Source: Viola odorata (lineage: Eukaryota > Streptophyta > Magnoliopsida > Malpighiales > Violaceae). From it: a stretch of 64,000 nucleotides of DNA. The stretch is taken from contig OY829537.1 in NCBI GenBank assembly GCA_963691705.1, positions 75,661,352-75,725,351 on the forward strand, in the 5' to 3' direction. The notes below the pieces were generated by a model. That model saw only the letters and a program-made list of their open reading frames with translations. It ran no database searches and was not told the DNA's origin. A program made the translations under genes and the position numbers. Shown one piece after another: positions 45,818-59,027 of the stretch; positions within the stretch are counted from its first letter, which is position 1; the number at the start of each line of letters is the position of its first letter.

Positions 45818-45835
45818 TGGCGCCGTTGCCGGGGA
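45818..45835 (+). other. Element B primer-binding site (tRNA-Asp)
   Basis: TGGCGCCGTTGCCGGGGA is complementary to the 3' end of plant tRNA-Asp, the primer known for Athila elements. It lies five bases after the LTR. Confidence 0.85.
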
Positions 45836-45866
45836 TTGACGGTTCTAATATTTTGCTTTTCCTTGT

Positions 45867-48800
45867 ATGACCAGGAGATCTGCTTTAGATCTACTGCCTT
45901 ACGATCCAGAGCTCACTAGGACAGAAAGAGAACTCCGAAGGCAAGCCAGAGGATTATCTTCTCTCCGGAGTAGAGCTCCTGTCCCTCTTCTCGACAGAGA
46001 CCTTTCAGATCTTGATACTCTTCAAAGCCTGTTTCAGGAAGAAATCGCATCTTTACATCGAGCCCTCGATAGTGTTAAGTCTATCCAGCCCCCGACATCT
46101 GAAATGGAAGATCCACCACTACCTAATCCTGGAGGAAATGAGGACGTAGTTCCTCCTGTTGCTCAGACCATCGATGATCTTAATGCCGCCCCAGAAGCGC
46201 CCAGCAGCTGCATCGATTGGCCTGAAGTACCTCATGACTGGATACTCAAGTCCGCTGTCATGCACCATCTCCCTATTTTCCGAGGTGCTACCAAGGAAAA
46301 TCCTCATCGCCATCTTCAGTAGCTCCATTCTATTTGCGAGGCAATGAAACCTACGAATGTCACTACCGAGCAGGCCAAGCTCCGAGCTTTTATGTGGTCA
46401 CTCAAAGCTTTAGCCCTCGACTGGTTTTATGATCTCCCTCCACGTTCGATCCACTCATGGGCTGAAATGGCAAAAGCTTTCACGGATAAGTACTACCCTG
46501 CATCCAGGGCGATGGTGACAGTCAAGCAACTTGTATCTATTCTTCAGAAAGAAGACGAGACCCTTGACCAGTATAAACGCTTCAAGCGTATGCAAGCCTT
46601 GTGTCCCTCTCATAACCTGACCGAGCACGGTCTTATTCAGTACTTCGCCGAAGGACTGAGACCCAATGATAAAGCCTTGTTGCATGCAGCCGCTAATGGC
46701 TTCCTTAGTGCTCTCACTCCAGCTGCCGCCAAGGCCATAATTGAGCTTATGGCCAAAAATGCCATTCTATTGGGAGGGGCAAGTAGCGACCAAAGTGCTC
46801 AGGTAGCCACTATGCAAGGGCAACTGACTTCTATCCAGGGCATGCTACATACCATGACATCTCAACAGCCGATCCAGGTTAAGGCATGCCAAATTTGCAA
46901 TTACACGGATCACCCCACGGATGCCTGTCCTCATATCCTAGACAAGATCCAAGTGAATGCCGCTGGGTATTACAATTCACCCCCTGGCCAGAACTACAAC
47001 CAGGGCTAGAAACAACCAAGCCCAGGGTGGGTACCCAGCCCTCAACAACCAAACTCTAATCAACAGCAACATCCTTATGGTAACCACCCCCCTCCTCCCA
47101 ACATGCAGTACTTTAAACCTCGACCACCGTACCCTAACCAGCAATACCAACCCTCACCACAAACAAATCAACCTTTTCCTTCACCTCCACCACCCGAAGA
47201 TTGCACTAAATACAAAGACATCATCACGGAAATGCAAAAGCAGATGGGTACCATGGAAGCCGAAATGAAAGAATTAAAGAACAGAGGCAGGCTCCCTGGA
47301 CAAACCGAAGCAAACCCCAAGCACGAGGCTTGCGCTGTCACTCTCCGCAGTGGGCGTGAATTGCCATCCAGAGTGAGTCCAGATCTCGACGCCGAACAAA
47401 CAGTCGAGCCCGGGATTAAGCCAAGAAAAAATGAGACGATTCCAGATGTCATGATTGACAGAATACGATCTCCTAGAGGTTCTCCAAGGAATGACAAGAA
47501 GCCTCCAGAATTCACTCAAGAATACATTCATAAGATCCTTGAGCCTCCATTTCCCCAACGGTTGGTCAAATCGAAAAAGGAGAAGGATGACCGAGAAATA
47601 TTTGATATGTTCAGTAAGGTTCTTGTCAATATCCCTTTGATTCAAGCAATCAAAAATGTGCCCCGTTATGCCAAGTTCCTCAAAACTCTTTGCACCAACA
47701 AATGTCATTTGGCCGGGGTCAACAAGATATGTGTGGGAGCAAATGCTACTGCCCATATCCAACAGAAATTGCCTCCGAAATGTAAAGATCAGGGTATGTT
47801 TGTTATTCCATGTAAGATTGGATCGATCGAACTTGGAAAATCTATGTGCGATCTAGGCGCAGGCATAAACGTTATGCCTTTGACAGTTTATAACAGTCTA
47901 GGCCTGGGTCCATTGAAGGAAACCCGCCTTGTTATCCAGTTGGCCGACCGATCCGTTGTCTACCCTGAAGGTATTCTAGAAGATGTCCTCGTGCAAGTAG
48001 GAGATTTTCTATACTCTGCTGATTTTTATGTTATTACCATGGCTGAAGGAGAATCAACCAAGCCTTCGGATATTCTCCTTGGATGCCCGTTTCTCGCCAC
48101 AGCGCATGCCAAGATTGATGTTCATGATGCATCGATTACTCTCGAATTTGATGGCGAGATCATCAAATTTGATATGATTGAAGCTATGCGACATCCTACT
48201 AATTTTGCCAGCGTTAACTTCGTCGATGTTATTGACTCCTGTGTTGAGGATGTTTCCGATCCAGCCCTGGACAACCCCCTCCGACTTGCCCTCGAGAAAA
48301 GTATTACTTCAGAAGCGCTCGAAGGGATTGCCATCGCGCACGTTACCACTCCATAACTTCATTCTATGGTCGCATCCCTTGATGCTCTACCTATTGATCA
48401 TTCGACATCTCCAGCCCTCGCTCCCTATAGTGCTGAGCATGTCAAGCTTCCTTCTTCTATCATTCAAGCTCCCGCCCTAGACTTGAAAGAACTACCTTCA
48501 CACCTGAAGTATGCCTATCTTGGTGACAACAAGACCCTTCCAGTGATTGTCTCGAATAAATTAATTGAGAAGGAAGAAACAAAATTGATCGATCTATTGA
48601 AAGAATACAAGCAAGCTATCGGCTGTACTATTGCCGATATAAAGGGCCTGTCTCCAGCCCTGTGCACCCACCGAATCTATCTTGATGATACCAACAAAAT
48701 AGTTCGTCAGCCTCAACGTTGGTTGAACCCTCCCATGATGGAAGTAGTGAAGAAAGAAGTGCTGAAATTATTAGATGCTGGTGTCATCTACCCCATATCT

Positions 48801-51386
48801 GATAGCCCCTAGGTCAGCCCTATCCAGGTCGTGCCAAAGAAATCTGGCATTACCATCACTACAGGCCAAGATGGTGAATCCATCCCAATCCGAATCCAAA
48901 ATAGCTGGAGAGTGTGTATTGACTATCGGCGTCTCAACGCTGACACAAGGAAGGATCATTTCCCGCTTTCATTCATCGACCAGATATTGGAACGTCTCGC
49001 AGGCAAGACACATTACTGCTGTCTAGACAGCTATTCCGGATTCCATCAGATTCCAGTTGCTCTAGAGGACCAGGAAAAGACCACCTTTACCTGCCCTTTT
49101 GGGACCTTCGCGTATCGTCGAATGCCCTTTGGTCTTTGTAACGCCCCCGCTACTTTCTAGCGCTGTATGATGAGTATCTTCTCAGAATTTGTCGAGGACG
49201 GTATCGAGGTCTTTATGGATGACTTCACGGTATATGGGAATTCTTTCCACGAATGCATCTCCAATTTGAGGAAAGTCTTGCGCCGATGTGTTGAGACCAC
49301 TCTAGTCCTGAACTTCGAAAAATGCCACTTCATGGTCGATCGAGGTCTCGTCCTTGGTCACATTGTATCCAGCAAGGGAATCGAAGTTGATAAGGCCAAA
49401 GTTGAGGTGATTGAATCCCTTCCATACCCATCCAGTGTGCGGGATATTCGCTCCTTCCTCGGACATGCCGGGTTCTATCGACGCTTCATTAAGGACTTCT
49501 CAAAAATCTCCAGACCTATGTGCCGACTATTGCAAAAAGATGTGGAGTTTCTATTCGATGAAGAATGCAAGGCTGCGTTTGATTTGCTGAAAAGCAAACT
49601 CATTTCTGCTCCTATCATTCGAGCCCCCGACTGGACCCTTCCATTTGAAATTATGTGTGATGCAAGCAACCAGGCCCTGGGCGCCGTTTTGGGTTAGAAG
49701 AAAGACAAAGAAACCTATGTTATCTATTACGCATCTAAACTTCTGGATCCAACCCAACAGAATTACACCACTACCAAAAAAGAGCTCCTGGCAGTTGTCT
49801 ATGCCCTGGACAAGTTCCGCCAGTATCTCCTTGGGACTCATGTTATAGTGTATTCTGATCATTCTGCTCTCCGGTGCTTGTTGACCAAGGCTGATGCCAA
49901 GCCACGTCTCATAAGATGGATCCTCTTGCTCCAAGAATTTGATGTTTTAATCAAGGACAAGAAAGGATGCGAGAATCTTGTGGCCGACCATCTCAGCAGG
50001 CTTCCAGCCCAAGACGACAATTCCAAGGAACCCATCCGAGATACCTTCCCGGATGAGTAACTTTGTCTAGCCCAAGCTGTTCAGTACCCATGGTTCTCAG
50101 ATATAGCTAACTTTTGTGCCACTGGATCTTTTCCAGCAGATGCTTCAGCTTCAGAGCGAACTCGCATTCAGAAGCAGTCCAAGTATTACATATGGGATAG
50201 CCCATATCTCTGGAAACATTGTTCAGACCAGATCGTTAGGCGGTGTGTTACACTTGATGAAGTGCCCACGATCCTAAGATTCTGTCATTCCTCAACAGAA
50301 GGAGGCCACTTTGCATCAAAGAAGACGACCCTCAAGGTGTTGGAGGCTGGATTCTATTGGCCCTCAGTCTTTAAGGATAGCTACATGTATTGTGCGTCCT
50401 GCCCTAGATGCCAGGTCACGGGTAATATAGGTGCACGGAACCAGATGCCCTTGACGAGCATTATCTCTTGTGAAATCTTTGATCTATGGGGCATCGACTT
50501 CATGGGCCCGTTCCCGAACTCCCATGGTAACACGTATATCCTCCTTGCTGTGGACTATGTCTTGAAATGGATTGAGGCCAAGGCCACTAGGACTGATGAT
50601 TCCAAAGTGGTAGTCGAGTTCTTGCGCACCAACATCTTTAGCCGGTTCGGAGTCCCTAGAGCACTCATCAGCGACCGCGGTACTCATTTTTGTAACCGTG
50701 TTGTAGCATCTCTATTGACCAGGTATGGAGTCACCCATCGGGTCTCCACAGCTTACCACCCCCAGACAAATGGTCAGGCAGAGGTGTCTAACCGGGAGAT
50801 TAAAGCAATCTTGGAAAAGACGGTCAACCAGTCCCGAAAGGATTGGAGTCTGAAGTTAGACGATGCTCTTTGGGCATACCGTACAGCCTACAAGACCCTG
50901 ATTGGGATGACCCCTTATCGCTTTGTCTATGGTAAGCCATGCCACTTACTCGTCGAGATCGAACACAAAGCTTTTTGGGCAATTCGCAAGGTTAACATAA
51001 ATCCAGGCCAGGCCGGGCAGCAACGCCGCTTACAAATTCAAGAGCTCGAGGAGCTCCGAAGTGACGCCTATGAGAATGCCCTGATTTACAAGGGTAAGAC
51101 CAAGGAATACCATGACAAGATGCTGACACCAAAGTTTTTCGAAATTGGCCAGAAAGTTCTACTCTACAACTCCCGGTTGAGACTCTTCGCGGGCAAGCTG
51201 AAATCCAAATAGACTGGTCCCTACCTGGTCACTACTATTTTTGATCATGGTGCTGTCGAGATCCAGAGCATGGATACAGGAGTGTTATTCAAAGTCAATG
51301 GCCACAGGCTCAAGCCCTACTACGAAGGATTTCGTCCCTTCACCATCGACAAGATGGGGTTGGAGGATCCTCCCATCTCACCCTAG
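45867..51386 (+). pseudogene. Element B gag-pol: one frame, eight in-frame stops
   Basis: A single reading frame of about 1840 codons runs from the ATG at 45867 to TAG 51384 without any frameshift. Premature stops are at 46320, 47007, 48354, 48810, 49158, 49695, 50058 and 51210. Gag occupies roughly codons 1-600. Protease has DLGAG near codon 662. RT has the catalytic FMDD at codon 1116. RNase H has CDASNQALGAVLG near codon 1265. Integrase has an H-H-C-C finger (50280-50415), [19 protein letters not shown] and AEVSNREIK (D, D, E), and a C-terminal GPY-type domain. Several stops fall where A or C has Gln or Trp. Confidence 0.92.
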
Positions 51387-51955
51387 ACTCCGTTGAGAAC
51401 GTCCAGGCCAGGACATCAATACCAAGGCCAACTGAACGGGCATTCCGCATGCCGTTCCCCTCTCCTTCCCTTCTCTCTATTCTCTTGCCCTGAACTTGCA
51501 TTTAATTTCCTGCCTGATTGTGTAATTTATGCCCATGCATGCGTTTTTTTAATTAATGTGAATTTAATTTGTTTCTCTTTTTCCCATACATGCCATTAAT
51601 TTCCTTGTTTCCTTTCCATGTTTATCCATTTATTATCTTTATTTTTATTTTCCCTCTTTCCCTTTTCTCTTTTCGTCTTCATGTGCATTTGAAATTTGAA
51701 TTCACTTACCTTTTTGCAGGAGGACACTGACAAGGGGCACTACGCCAAACCCCAGCGTGCCACGTCCGCACTGTGTCAGACGCAGATCGCGTCTGACAGC
51801 GCGATTCCCTCCATCCGTCTCTATCTCTTCCCATCCCTCCCCTTTTTTACGCCTTGTCATCCTCACTTCTCTCACATATCCCTTTCACCCAAACAACTCA
51901 CCATCTCTACCACCTATTTCTTCTCTCTTTTTCACCTCACCACCAACCTTTCACC
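51387..51955 (+). other. Element B spacer between pol and ORF2
   Basis: Pyrimidine rich. TTTTTGCAG at 51712-51720 could be a splice acceptor for a subgenomic ORF2 message. No ORF supported. Confidence 0.5.
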
Positions 51956-53558
51956 ATGGTAAGAGTGAAGAAGATGGCCCATAAGAACACCTCAGGCTCC
52001 AGCCCCAACGCTCCACCTCATAGCCCCGTGGTTTCTTCTTCCTCCACTACACATAGTGAAAACCCATCTCCTTCACCCTCTCTCACTCTACCTCCACCTA
52101 CTACTCCCACCTCACAATCTCCAGCCACCGAGTCCGCTCCGCCGATTCTCCTAGAAAGGAGCCCGACGCCACCACTGCCGTTCCTCAACTCTCACCCATG
52201 ACCAGATCCGGCAAATCCAGGGCTCCAGTGCATCACCCCACCACTAAAAGCTCTCGCCCCATGAAAGTCAAGGCCTCTCCTGCGGCCAAACGTGAACTCA
52301 CGTTGTCAGAGGTGTTGAAAGAGGTTCTCATCTCTAGATCTAATGGGGAAACTGAATCCCCTGGTTCTGAGGTTGCCTCGGAGCTTGAAGTTGAAGGGAA
52401 GGACACCATGGATATTAGTGGCGATGGAAGAGAAGAAGAAGAGGACGTCGAGGGCGCCAGCGAAGAGGCGACCGAGTCTAGCAAACCCCTGAGCAAACCC
52501 CTGAGCCCAAATCCACGGCGAAAGTTCCACCAGCGCCGGAGGATGAACCCACTCTGACTACCCAGAAGCGCAAAGCACCACCATCCAGCAAGGGGAAAGC
52601 CAAGGTCTCGACTGCCAAAAAGGCCAAGCCCTCTATCGAGGTCTCGACACCGTCTTCCGCGTCCACCCCTCAACCTTCCCAGGTGACTTCTATCCCTTCT
52701 GCTGGTTGGGTTAAGTTTAATGACAAGCCGTCTTTAGATAGGCTGGCTGTGTTGCTCCCGAAAGGTGTGCGCCCTTGTGCACGCCTGGATATGAGTTTTC
52801 TTGAAAAGATGCATGTAGGGTCAAGAGTTAAGGAGTTTATTGCCAATATCGGGTGGGAAGTGTTGTTCTTCCTCGAGCATCCGAACTTTGTCGAGCTCTC
52901 CCTAGAGTTCTTTACTTCATTTTGGACTGTCTCTGAGCATTTTAAGTCTAGAGGTAAGACTGCCCCTAATTTGTCTGCCCCGGAAGCTATTAGTTTTAGG
53001 TTGATGAAAAAATGGTTCCCCATGTCTATTGATGAATTTAACTGTGCCTTGGGTTTTGTTACTGCTTCTGATTTGAGCTCTGATACATATACATCTGCTT
53101 TGACTAATTATCCTGATGACTTTGATGGTAATTCGGGTTTTTGGGAGCTAACTGGCAAACCCAATGCCACCTTTAGCCCGAAATTGGCCAAAGCTCATGA
53201 AATCAGTGATCCTTGCCTGCGCATCTTGCACCGATATCTAGCCCTTACCTTCGCAGGTAAGCATACTTCTTCAGGCCAGCTGTCATTGCAAGAATTGTTC
53301 TTTTTATGGTGCATGTATAAGAAACGTAGAGTTAACTTAGGCTTTTGGGTTGCCACCATTGTCACTGGTATTCAAAACAATAGTCGACGCCCCGCCTTTG
53401 GTTCTCTTATCACTCTGCTTACCATTAATTTGCGTGGTCTCGACCTTGCTAAGCATAGCTCTTTAACCCCTATCCCGGACACGGTTCTGGACCTCAGAAC
53501 TCTTGACCGGATGGGGCACCTTTGTCTCTCACGCAAAGTTTTGACCTTTGACCTTTGA
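51956..53558 (+). pseudogene. Element B 3' ORF (ORF2)
   Basis: The start MVRVKKMAHKN at 51956 is used because A and C have matching starts. Three frames are needed: 51956-52201 (Ser/Pro rich), 52198-52557 (acidic) and 52683-53558 (conserved domain: ISFRLMKKWFPMS, LRILHRYLALTFAGK, LFFLWCMYKKRRVNLGFW). Two frameshifts are therefore present. Basic clusters occur early, but no membrane helix. Same family as C ORF2 (41108-43184). The role is unknown; its place is that of Athila env-like genes. Confidence 0.72.
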
Positions 53559-55079
53559 CCGGATGGTTTTAAATTTTTGTCTTGTACTTTTCTTTAAATT
53601 TGAACTTCTGTGTTTGTGTGCCCTTCTCGCATTGAGGTCAATGCGAAGCCTAAGTGTGGGGAGGGACTTTATCCTTGCTTGCTTTTTAATTTTTGTGTGT
53701 GAACGCATGTTTATTTTCATGTTTGTTGCATGACTGCATGATGCGGATTTTCTCAGATTTTCTTGGATTTTTCTCGGAATTTTCTAGCTATCTTTTTGCA
53801 CTGCCAGTTTTGTTTTAAAATCCCCCAAGGCATGGACACACACTTCTAGCTTGCGCACATGAAAAAGGTCCTTTTTATCAGTCTAGGCCTAGTCACGCAG
53901 TCTTTGCCTGTTGCCCCTTATGTCCACATCTAGGTCTGGATAGTTGCAATCAAAATTGAACCTTGTGAGCATGATTGAGCCTCAACGATATATTTTTGTT
54001 CATATGTGAATAGTTGCATGGCTTAGCAAAGCACTAAATTTGCATGATATCCCTGGGTGCGGACACCATTAGTCATAGGAAAGCGTCGAAAGGACAAAAG
54101 ACTTTGTAAAAATTTCTTTTTGCTTCTCTTCTCCTTTGTTTTTTGCCATCTTCTTCTCTCCATCTCTAGACCCCGACATCCCCTTCTCACCCTATTTTCT
54201 TAACCATTTGAGCTGATTCATTCATCTTTTCCTTGGCAGGTGAGGTAGAGTTCGAAGAGGGCAATGTCGAGGGCTAGACAAAACAGCAAAGCCGAAGTGT
54301 GGGGAAGATACATTGTAATCGCAGTACTGAAAGCAGGAAAAAGGGCCAGCAGCATCAGAAAAATAATGGAAGCAATAGCAGAAATGTCTCGCCCCAGCCA
54401 TGAGAAATCCAAGCATCCAAGGTTCGTAGCCTCGATCCCAAAAAAAATAAAAAAATAAAAAAATAAAGGATCGAGGCACGAACATAAGTGAGCAAAGAAC
54501 CTGCCAGCATATTATCAAAGAAAGAAACTCCCCTCTCCAGAAGAAGTACCAGTTGTCTAGCCCTCATCCTCCATCCAGCCCTCGATGAGTGCTACCTCGC
54601 CAATTTGCTTCTTTCAGCCAAGGAAACATCCCGGGTTTCATTTCATCTCTCATCTCTTCCTTAGCCACCTCTTTCACTGTTCTTTCTTTCCCCCTATTGT
54701 AAAGTCTTTTAGATCGAATGATTGCCTATGCATGTGGATTGCTACTCGGATTGATGTGCAAATTGTGTGTTCTGTTGTGTCATTGCATTAGTTTGAGTGA
54801 TTTAAACACATGAACCCTGCTTATAAGAGCGAGTGTAAACACGACCTGTGAGGATTGCTTCTGTTTGGGCCTGGATGTGGAAAAGTTTAATCTCTAGGGT
54901 CGTTATCCTTTTGGTTTAATGCAGGTGTGCATCTAGGCAAGGTCTGTTGTGTCGCAGCTTGGTCTGATCCTAAGGATCCTTGCTCTTGTGTCTCGTTGGA
55001 TGTGTGTCGTGTGTGTCTTGGGGTGGTTTTAAGTTTTGATTGATACTCGAGGGCGAGCATTGGGCAGTGTGGGGATGTT
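53559..55079 (+). other. Element B 3' untranslated region
   Basis: Non-coding, with recurring (A)AGTGTGGGGA motifs (near 53650, 54293 and 55066). The last stands directly before the 3' LTR as part of the polypurine tract (GTGTGGGGATGTT). Similar sequence occurs at 28668-29862. Confidence 0.65.
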
Positions 55080-56605
55080 TGATATGCGTGTGTTTTCTAG
55101 ATATTTTCTCTCTAAATTTGTATGTTTTCCCTCCTTGATGCTACTAACTTGCTCTGTTTTCAATACTTTTGCCAGATCTAGCCCTGGAGGAGAAAAAGAC
55201 AGAAAGCACACGCTTTGGGATGGAATTGAGCAACTTTGGAAGTCTCCCAGTCTTCGTCGAGGCCTAGACGTATTTCCTCAGTCGAGCCCTAGATGCGCGC
55301 ATTCGTGTCCAGCCCGGGACTATCTGTGAAGCCGAAAAGTGCTGCGTTTTGCCCTCGATCAGAAGCCGTACGTGCATGCAATCCATCTTGGAGCGCACGA
55401 AGAGAGACGCCAGCGAGATTCCTCTCTGATCCCTTTTGAGCGTCCTAGGAATATTCTCCCTAGGACGTGGTCCAGCCCAGCTGTCCCTTTCCTCCCATTT
55501 TGTCTTCTTCCCTTAGCTGGATTTGTCCTCTAGTTAGCTTAGGGTTGTATATAAACAGTAACTTTAGGATGTTTAGGGTAAACAACATTGGTAGGAGGCA
55601 GAAATCAGCATACTTTCTATTTTTCTCCCTTCTTTGGGATTTGTTCCTCCATCTACAAGCTGTAGCCGCCGGCCAGCCTTACTCTTTCACCGGAGCTTTT
55701 CAGCTCCGGCTGGTATTTAATAGTTTTCTTCCCATTTTCTTGTTTTCCTTTTATGCTTGTTATCAAATCTATTTATATTTATGTTATTATGAGTATGAGT
55801 AGCTAGATCCTTTCGTCTTAGCAAAGATTTTTCCAAGGGTTGCAAGGGTAGTTGTGAAGCCTTAATGTTCTTCATAAACTCTTATGCGTGTATTTAATCT
55901 CTTGCCATTTTACTGTCATATTGCACTGGATCTATAGAAGCCTGATCAACTGCTGTATTTTCCTTTGTAATTACTGCCATTTCTTTAGAATCAGTAGGCG
56001 CCTAGCCCGGAGTCATCAGGTTGCTGGTCCAATCCGGCTAGGGCTGGAGGTTAACTAGGGTGGATCTGACAATGTCTTGCCCTAGACATGTCTTCCTCCA
56101 CTTCATGGGCCTCTGGATCTCCCTATAAACGAACCTTGGGGAAGGACGGAGTGTCAAGGTCTCTCCCATAAGTGTACCTTGGGCGAGACTTCTCTTACGA
56201 AGGTAGATAGGAGGCCTAAGCGTACCTGGCCTCTATAGCACGTCTGTACTGTGAGAGTGGAATATCCTTGAGCTGATGACCAACTAGGCCTAGACGCAAC
56301 CCGCAGAATCACTTTGCTAAGACTCTTTCCTATTATCTGATTTACCCCTCTTGTGATACTGTTTTATTGCCTTTAGATAATTTTTACTTTATTTAGTTCA
56401 CTTGTTAGCTTTAGTATCCAAATCTCGCTGGTTAATTTCATTAGCCAGCCCAAACCCCCCCCAGTGTTACTTGGTACTGTTTAGACCTGGACATACACTA
56501 TGAACAGAATATTACCATTAATCCTTGTGGTTCGACTTTGATTTGCCTCATACACATTTATTGTGCATTTTGCTAGCAGAAAATATTACTTTTGAGTGAC
56601 GATCA
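55080..56605 (+). repeat. Element B 3' LTR
   Basis: 1526 bp, TATATAAA at 55548-55555, followed by TSD AAGAC. Confidence 0.93.
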
Positions 56606-59027
56606 AAGACCTACTTGACTTCTCTGTTTGATACTACTGCTTGGCCGTTAGATTGAGGATGGTAAGTAGTGGAAACCTTGTGTGTTACACCATATTTCCT
56701 GAAAAGTGAAACAATAATCCTATTGCAAAAATGTGTCCCACGATTGCTAATGATCCCTCTAGGCACACCAAATCTGTTCAAAATGTTAGTTTTCAAAAAT
56801 GAAACAACCGTTTTAGCATCATTGGTCATAGTTGCTTTTGCTTCTATCCATTTAGATACGTAATCCACAACAAGCAATATATATTGTTTCCCGTTATAGG
56901 AAAAGGCCCCATAAAATCAATACCCCCATAAGTCAAAAATCTCACAATTCAATATAACATTCATGGGCATTTGATTTTTTGAATTTATGTTTCCTATCTT
57001 TTGGCATTCAAGGCATGTCTTGCAAAACCTATAACTATCATAAAATAGAGTAGGCCTATAAAATCCTGACTCGAGGTCCAAAATGTCCACCACATGCATA
57101 AGAATGACAAAATCTTAAGATAGACGGGATTTCACTTTGAGGGATACACCTCCTAATCAATTGATCCGATCCAATCCTCCAAAGATAAGGGTCATCCCAG
57201 ATGAAATACCTGCTGTCATGCTTAATTTTTACCTTTTGTTGAGCCGTCAGGTCTCCAAAATGCTTACCCGTGGCTAAGAAGTTGACGAGATCAGCAAACC
57301 ATGGTCTCATCTCTTGGATCGCATACAGGTGTTCATGTGGAAAGTTATCTCTGATTGGTTCCAAGTATGTCTTCACAAAGCATCTGCTCAAGTGGTCTGT
57401 GACTAAGTTTTCCTTTCCCGCTTTGTCCTTTATCTCTAAATTGTATTCCAGCAAAAGTAAAATCCAGTGAATCAGTCTTGGCTTAGATTCTGGTTTGGTC
57501 AAGAGATACCTCAAGGCCGCATGGTCAGAAAATACTATGACTTTTGTTCCCAACAAATACGATCTGAATTTATCTAATGCAAAGATTATTGCAAACAACT
57601 CCTTCTCCGTAGTGGTGTAGTTCATTTGTGCCTCATCAAGCATCTTGGAGGCGTAGTAGATCACGTGTGGATCTCTACCCTTTTTCTGCCCTAGAACCGC
57701 ACCAACGGCTGAGTTACTAGCATCACACATTAATTCAAATGGGAGACTCCAATTTGGTGCTTGCATGATAAGGGCTGTCATGAGTTTCTCCTTAATCTTG
57801 TCAAACGCCACTTGGCAAGCTTCATTAAAATTGAAGTCTACTTCCTTTTGTAACAACTTGCACATCGGCTCCACAATCTTTGAAAAATCTTTAATAAACC
57901 TGCGATAAAATCCAGCGTGGCTAAGAAAACTCCTAACCTCACGCACGCATGAGGGGTAAGGAAAACTTTTGATAACATCTATCTTAGCCTGATCAACCTC
58001 TATGCCTTTTTTAGAGATAACGTGCCCTAGAACAATACCCTGGTCTACCATAAAGTGACATTTTTTGAAGTTCAGCACTAGATTAGTACTCACACATCTT
58101 TTCAAAATATTTTTTAGATTAGCTAAGCATTCATTAAAATTGTCACCGTAAATGGTGAAGTCATCCATAAACACTCAATACTTTTTTCCACATACTCTGA
58201 AAAGATACTTACCATGCACCTTTGAAAGGTGGCCGGTGCATTGCACAATCCGAATGGCATCCTCCAGTACGCGAAGGTTCTGAAGGGACATGTAAATGTC
58301 GTCTTCTCTTGGACCTGATGCGATCACGGCCTCGGCAAGGTGTCAAGTTGTTCTAATTCGAAGGGGGCCGTGATCGCATTAGGTCCTCTGGTGCCACTGG
58401 AATTTGATGAAATCCTGAATAACCATCTAAGAAATAGTAGTGGGACTTACCAGTCAGTCGTTCCACCATTTGATCAATGAATGGTAAAGGAAAGTGGTCT
58501 TTCCTAGTGACTTGGTTAAGTCTGCGATAGTCTATGCAGACTCTCCATCCATTCTGAATTCTTGTGGCCCTTTTGATTCCATCCTCTCCTTTGGTCACAG
58601 TGATCCCTGTCTTCTTAGGTACGACCTGCATAGGGGAAACCCATGAACTATCAGAAATCGGGTAAATAATTCCAGCATCAAGCAACTTTATAATTTCTTT
58701 CATGACAACTTCCATCATTGGAGGGTTTAGCCTCCTCTTGGGTTGTCGGACTGTTTTCTTATCCTCTTCCACATGTATCTTGTGGGTACAGATGGTCGAG
58801 GATATGCCCTTGATATCTGCCAAGGTCCATCCGATGGCCTCCTTGTGTTCTTTCAACACGTCTGTCAATCTGGTTTCTTCCTCGCTGGAGAGCTTAGCTG
58901 AGATTATTATTGGCAGAATTTTATCTTGGCCTAGATAGGCATACTTAAGGTGTTCCGGCAACTCCTTAAGATCCAGCTTAGGTGCCTGCACAATAGATGG
59001 TAAAACTTTAGAATCAGACACATTCAA
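56606..59027 (-). pseudogene. Athila C pol (RT, RNase H, integrase N-terminal part)
   Basis: Minus-strand pieces: 59027-58353 holds the pre-RT linker and RT fingers (RVCIDYRRLN). 58174-57056 starts at FMDDF, then carries RNase H ([13 protein letters not shown]) and the H...H start of the integrase finger. 57099-56611 carries the CxxC part, [18 protein letters not shown] and HPQSNGQAVVSNREVK. It breaks at the element B insertion. A 66-bp foldback at 58316-58381 disrupts RT, and frameshifts add to that. Upstream (gag, protease) is cut off by element D at 59028. Confidence 0.85.
58316..58381. mobile_element. 66-bp foldback insertion in Athila C RT
   Basis: The ends TGATGCGATCACGGCC and GGCCGTGATCGCATTA are inverted repeats with one mismatch, flanked by GGACC and GGTCC. 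The uninterrupted RT of B has no such segment at this point (49060-49085). It has no coding capacity. Confidence 0.7.

Larger units (their letters stand above)
44288..56605 (+). mobile_element. Full-length Athila-type element B
   Basis: LTRs 44288-45812 and 55080-56605 (TGAT...ATCA), TSD AAGAC on both sides (44283-44287, 56606-56610), a tRNA-Asp-type primer site, gag-pol in one frame and a second 3' ORF. 12,318 bp. It is inserted in the integrase gene of element C in opposite orientation. By-eye LTR difference is about 2.5%, so the insertion is fairly recent, yet the ORFs already carry stops. Confidence 0.93.
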
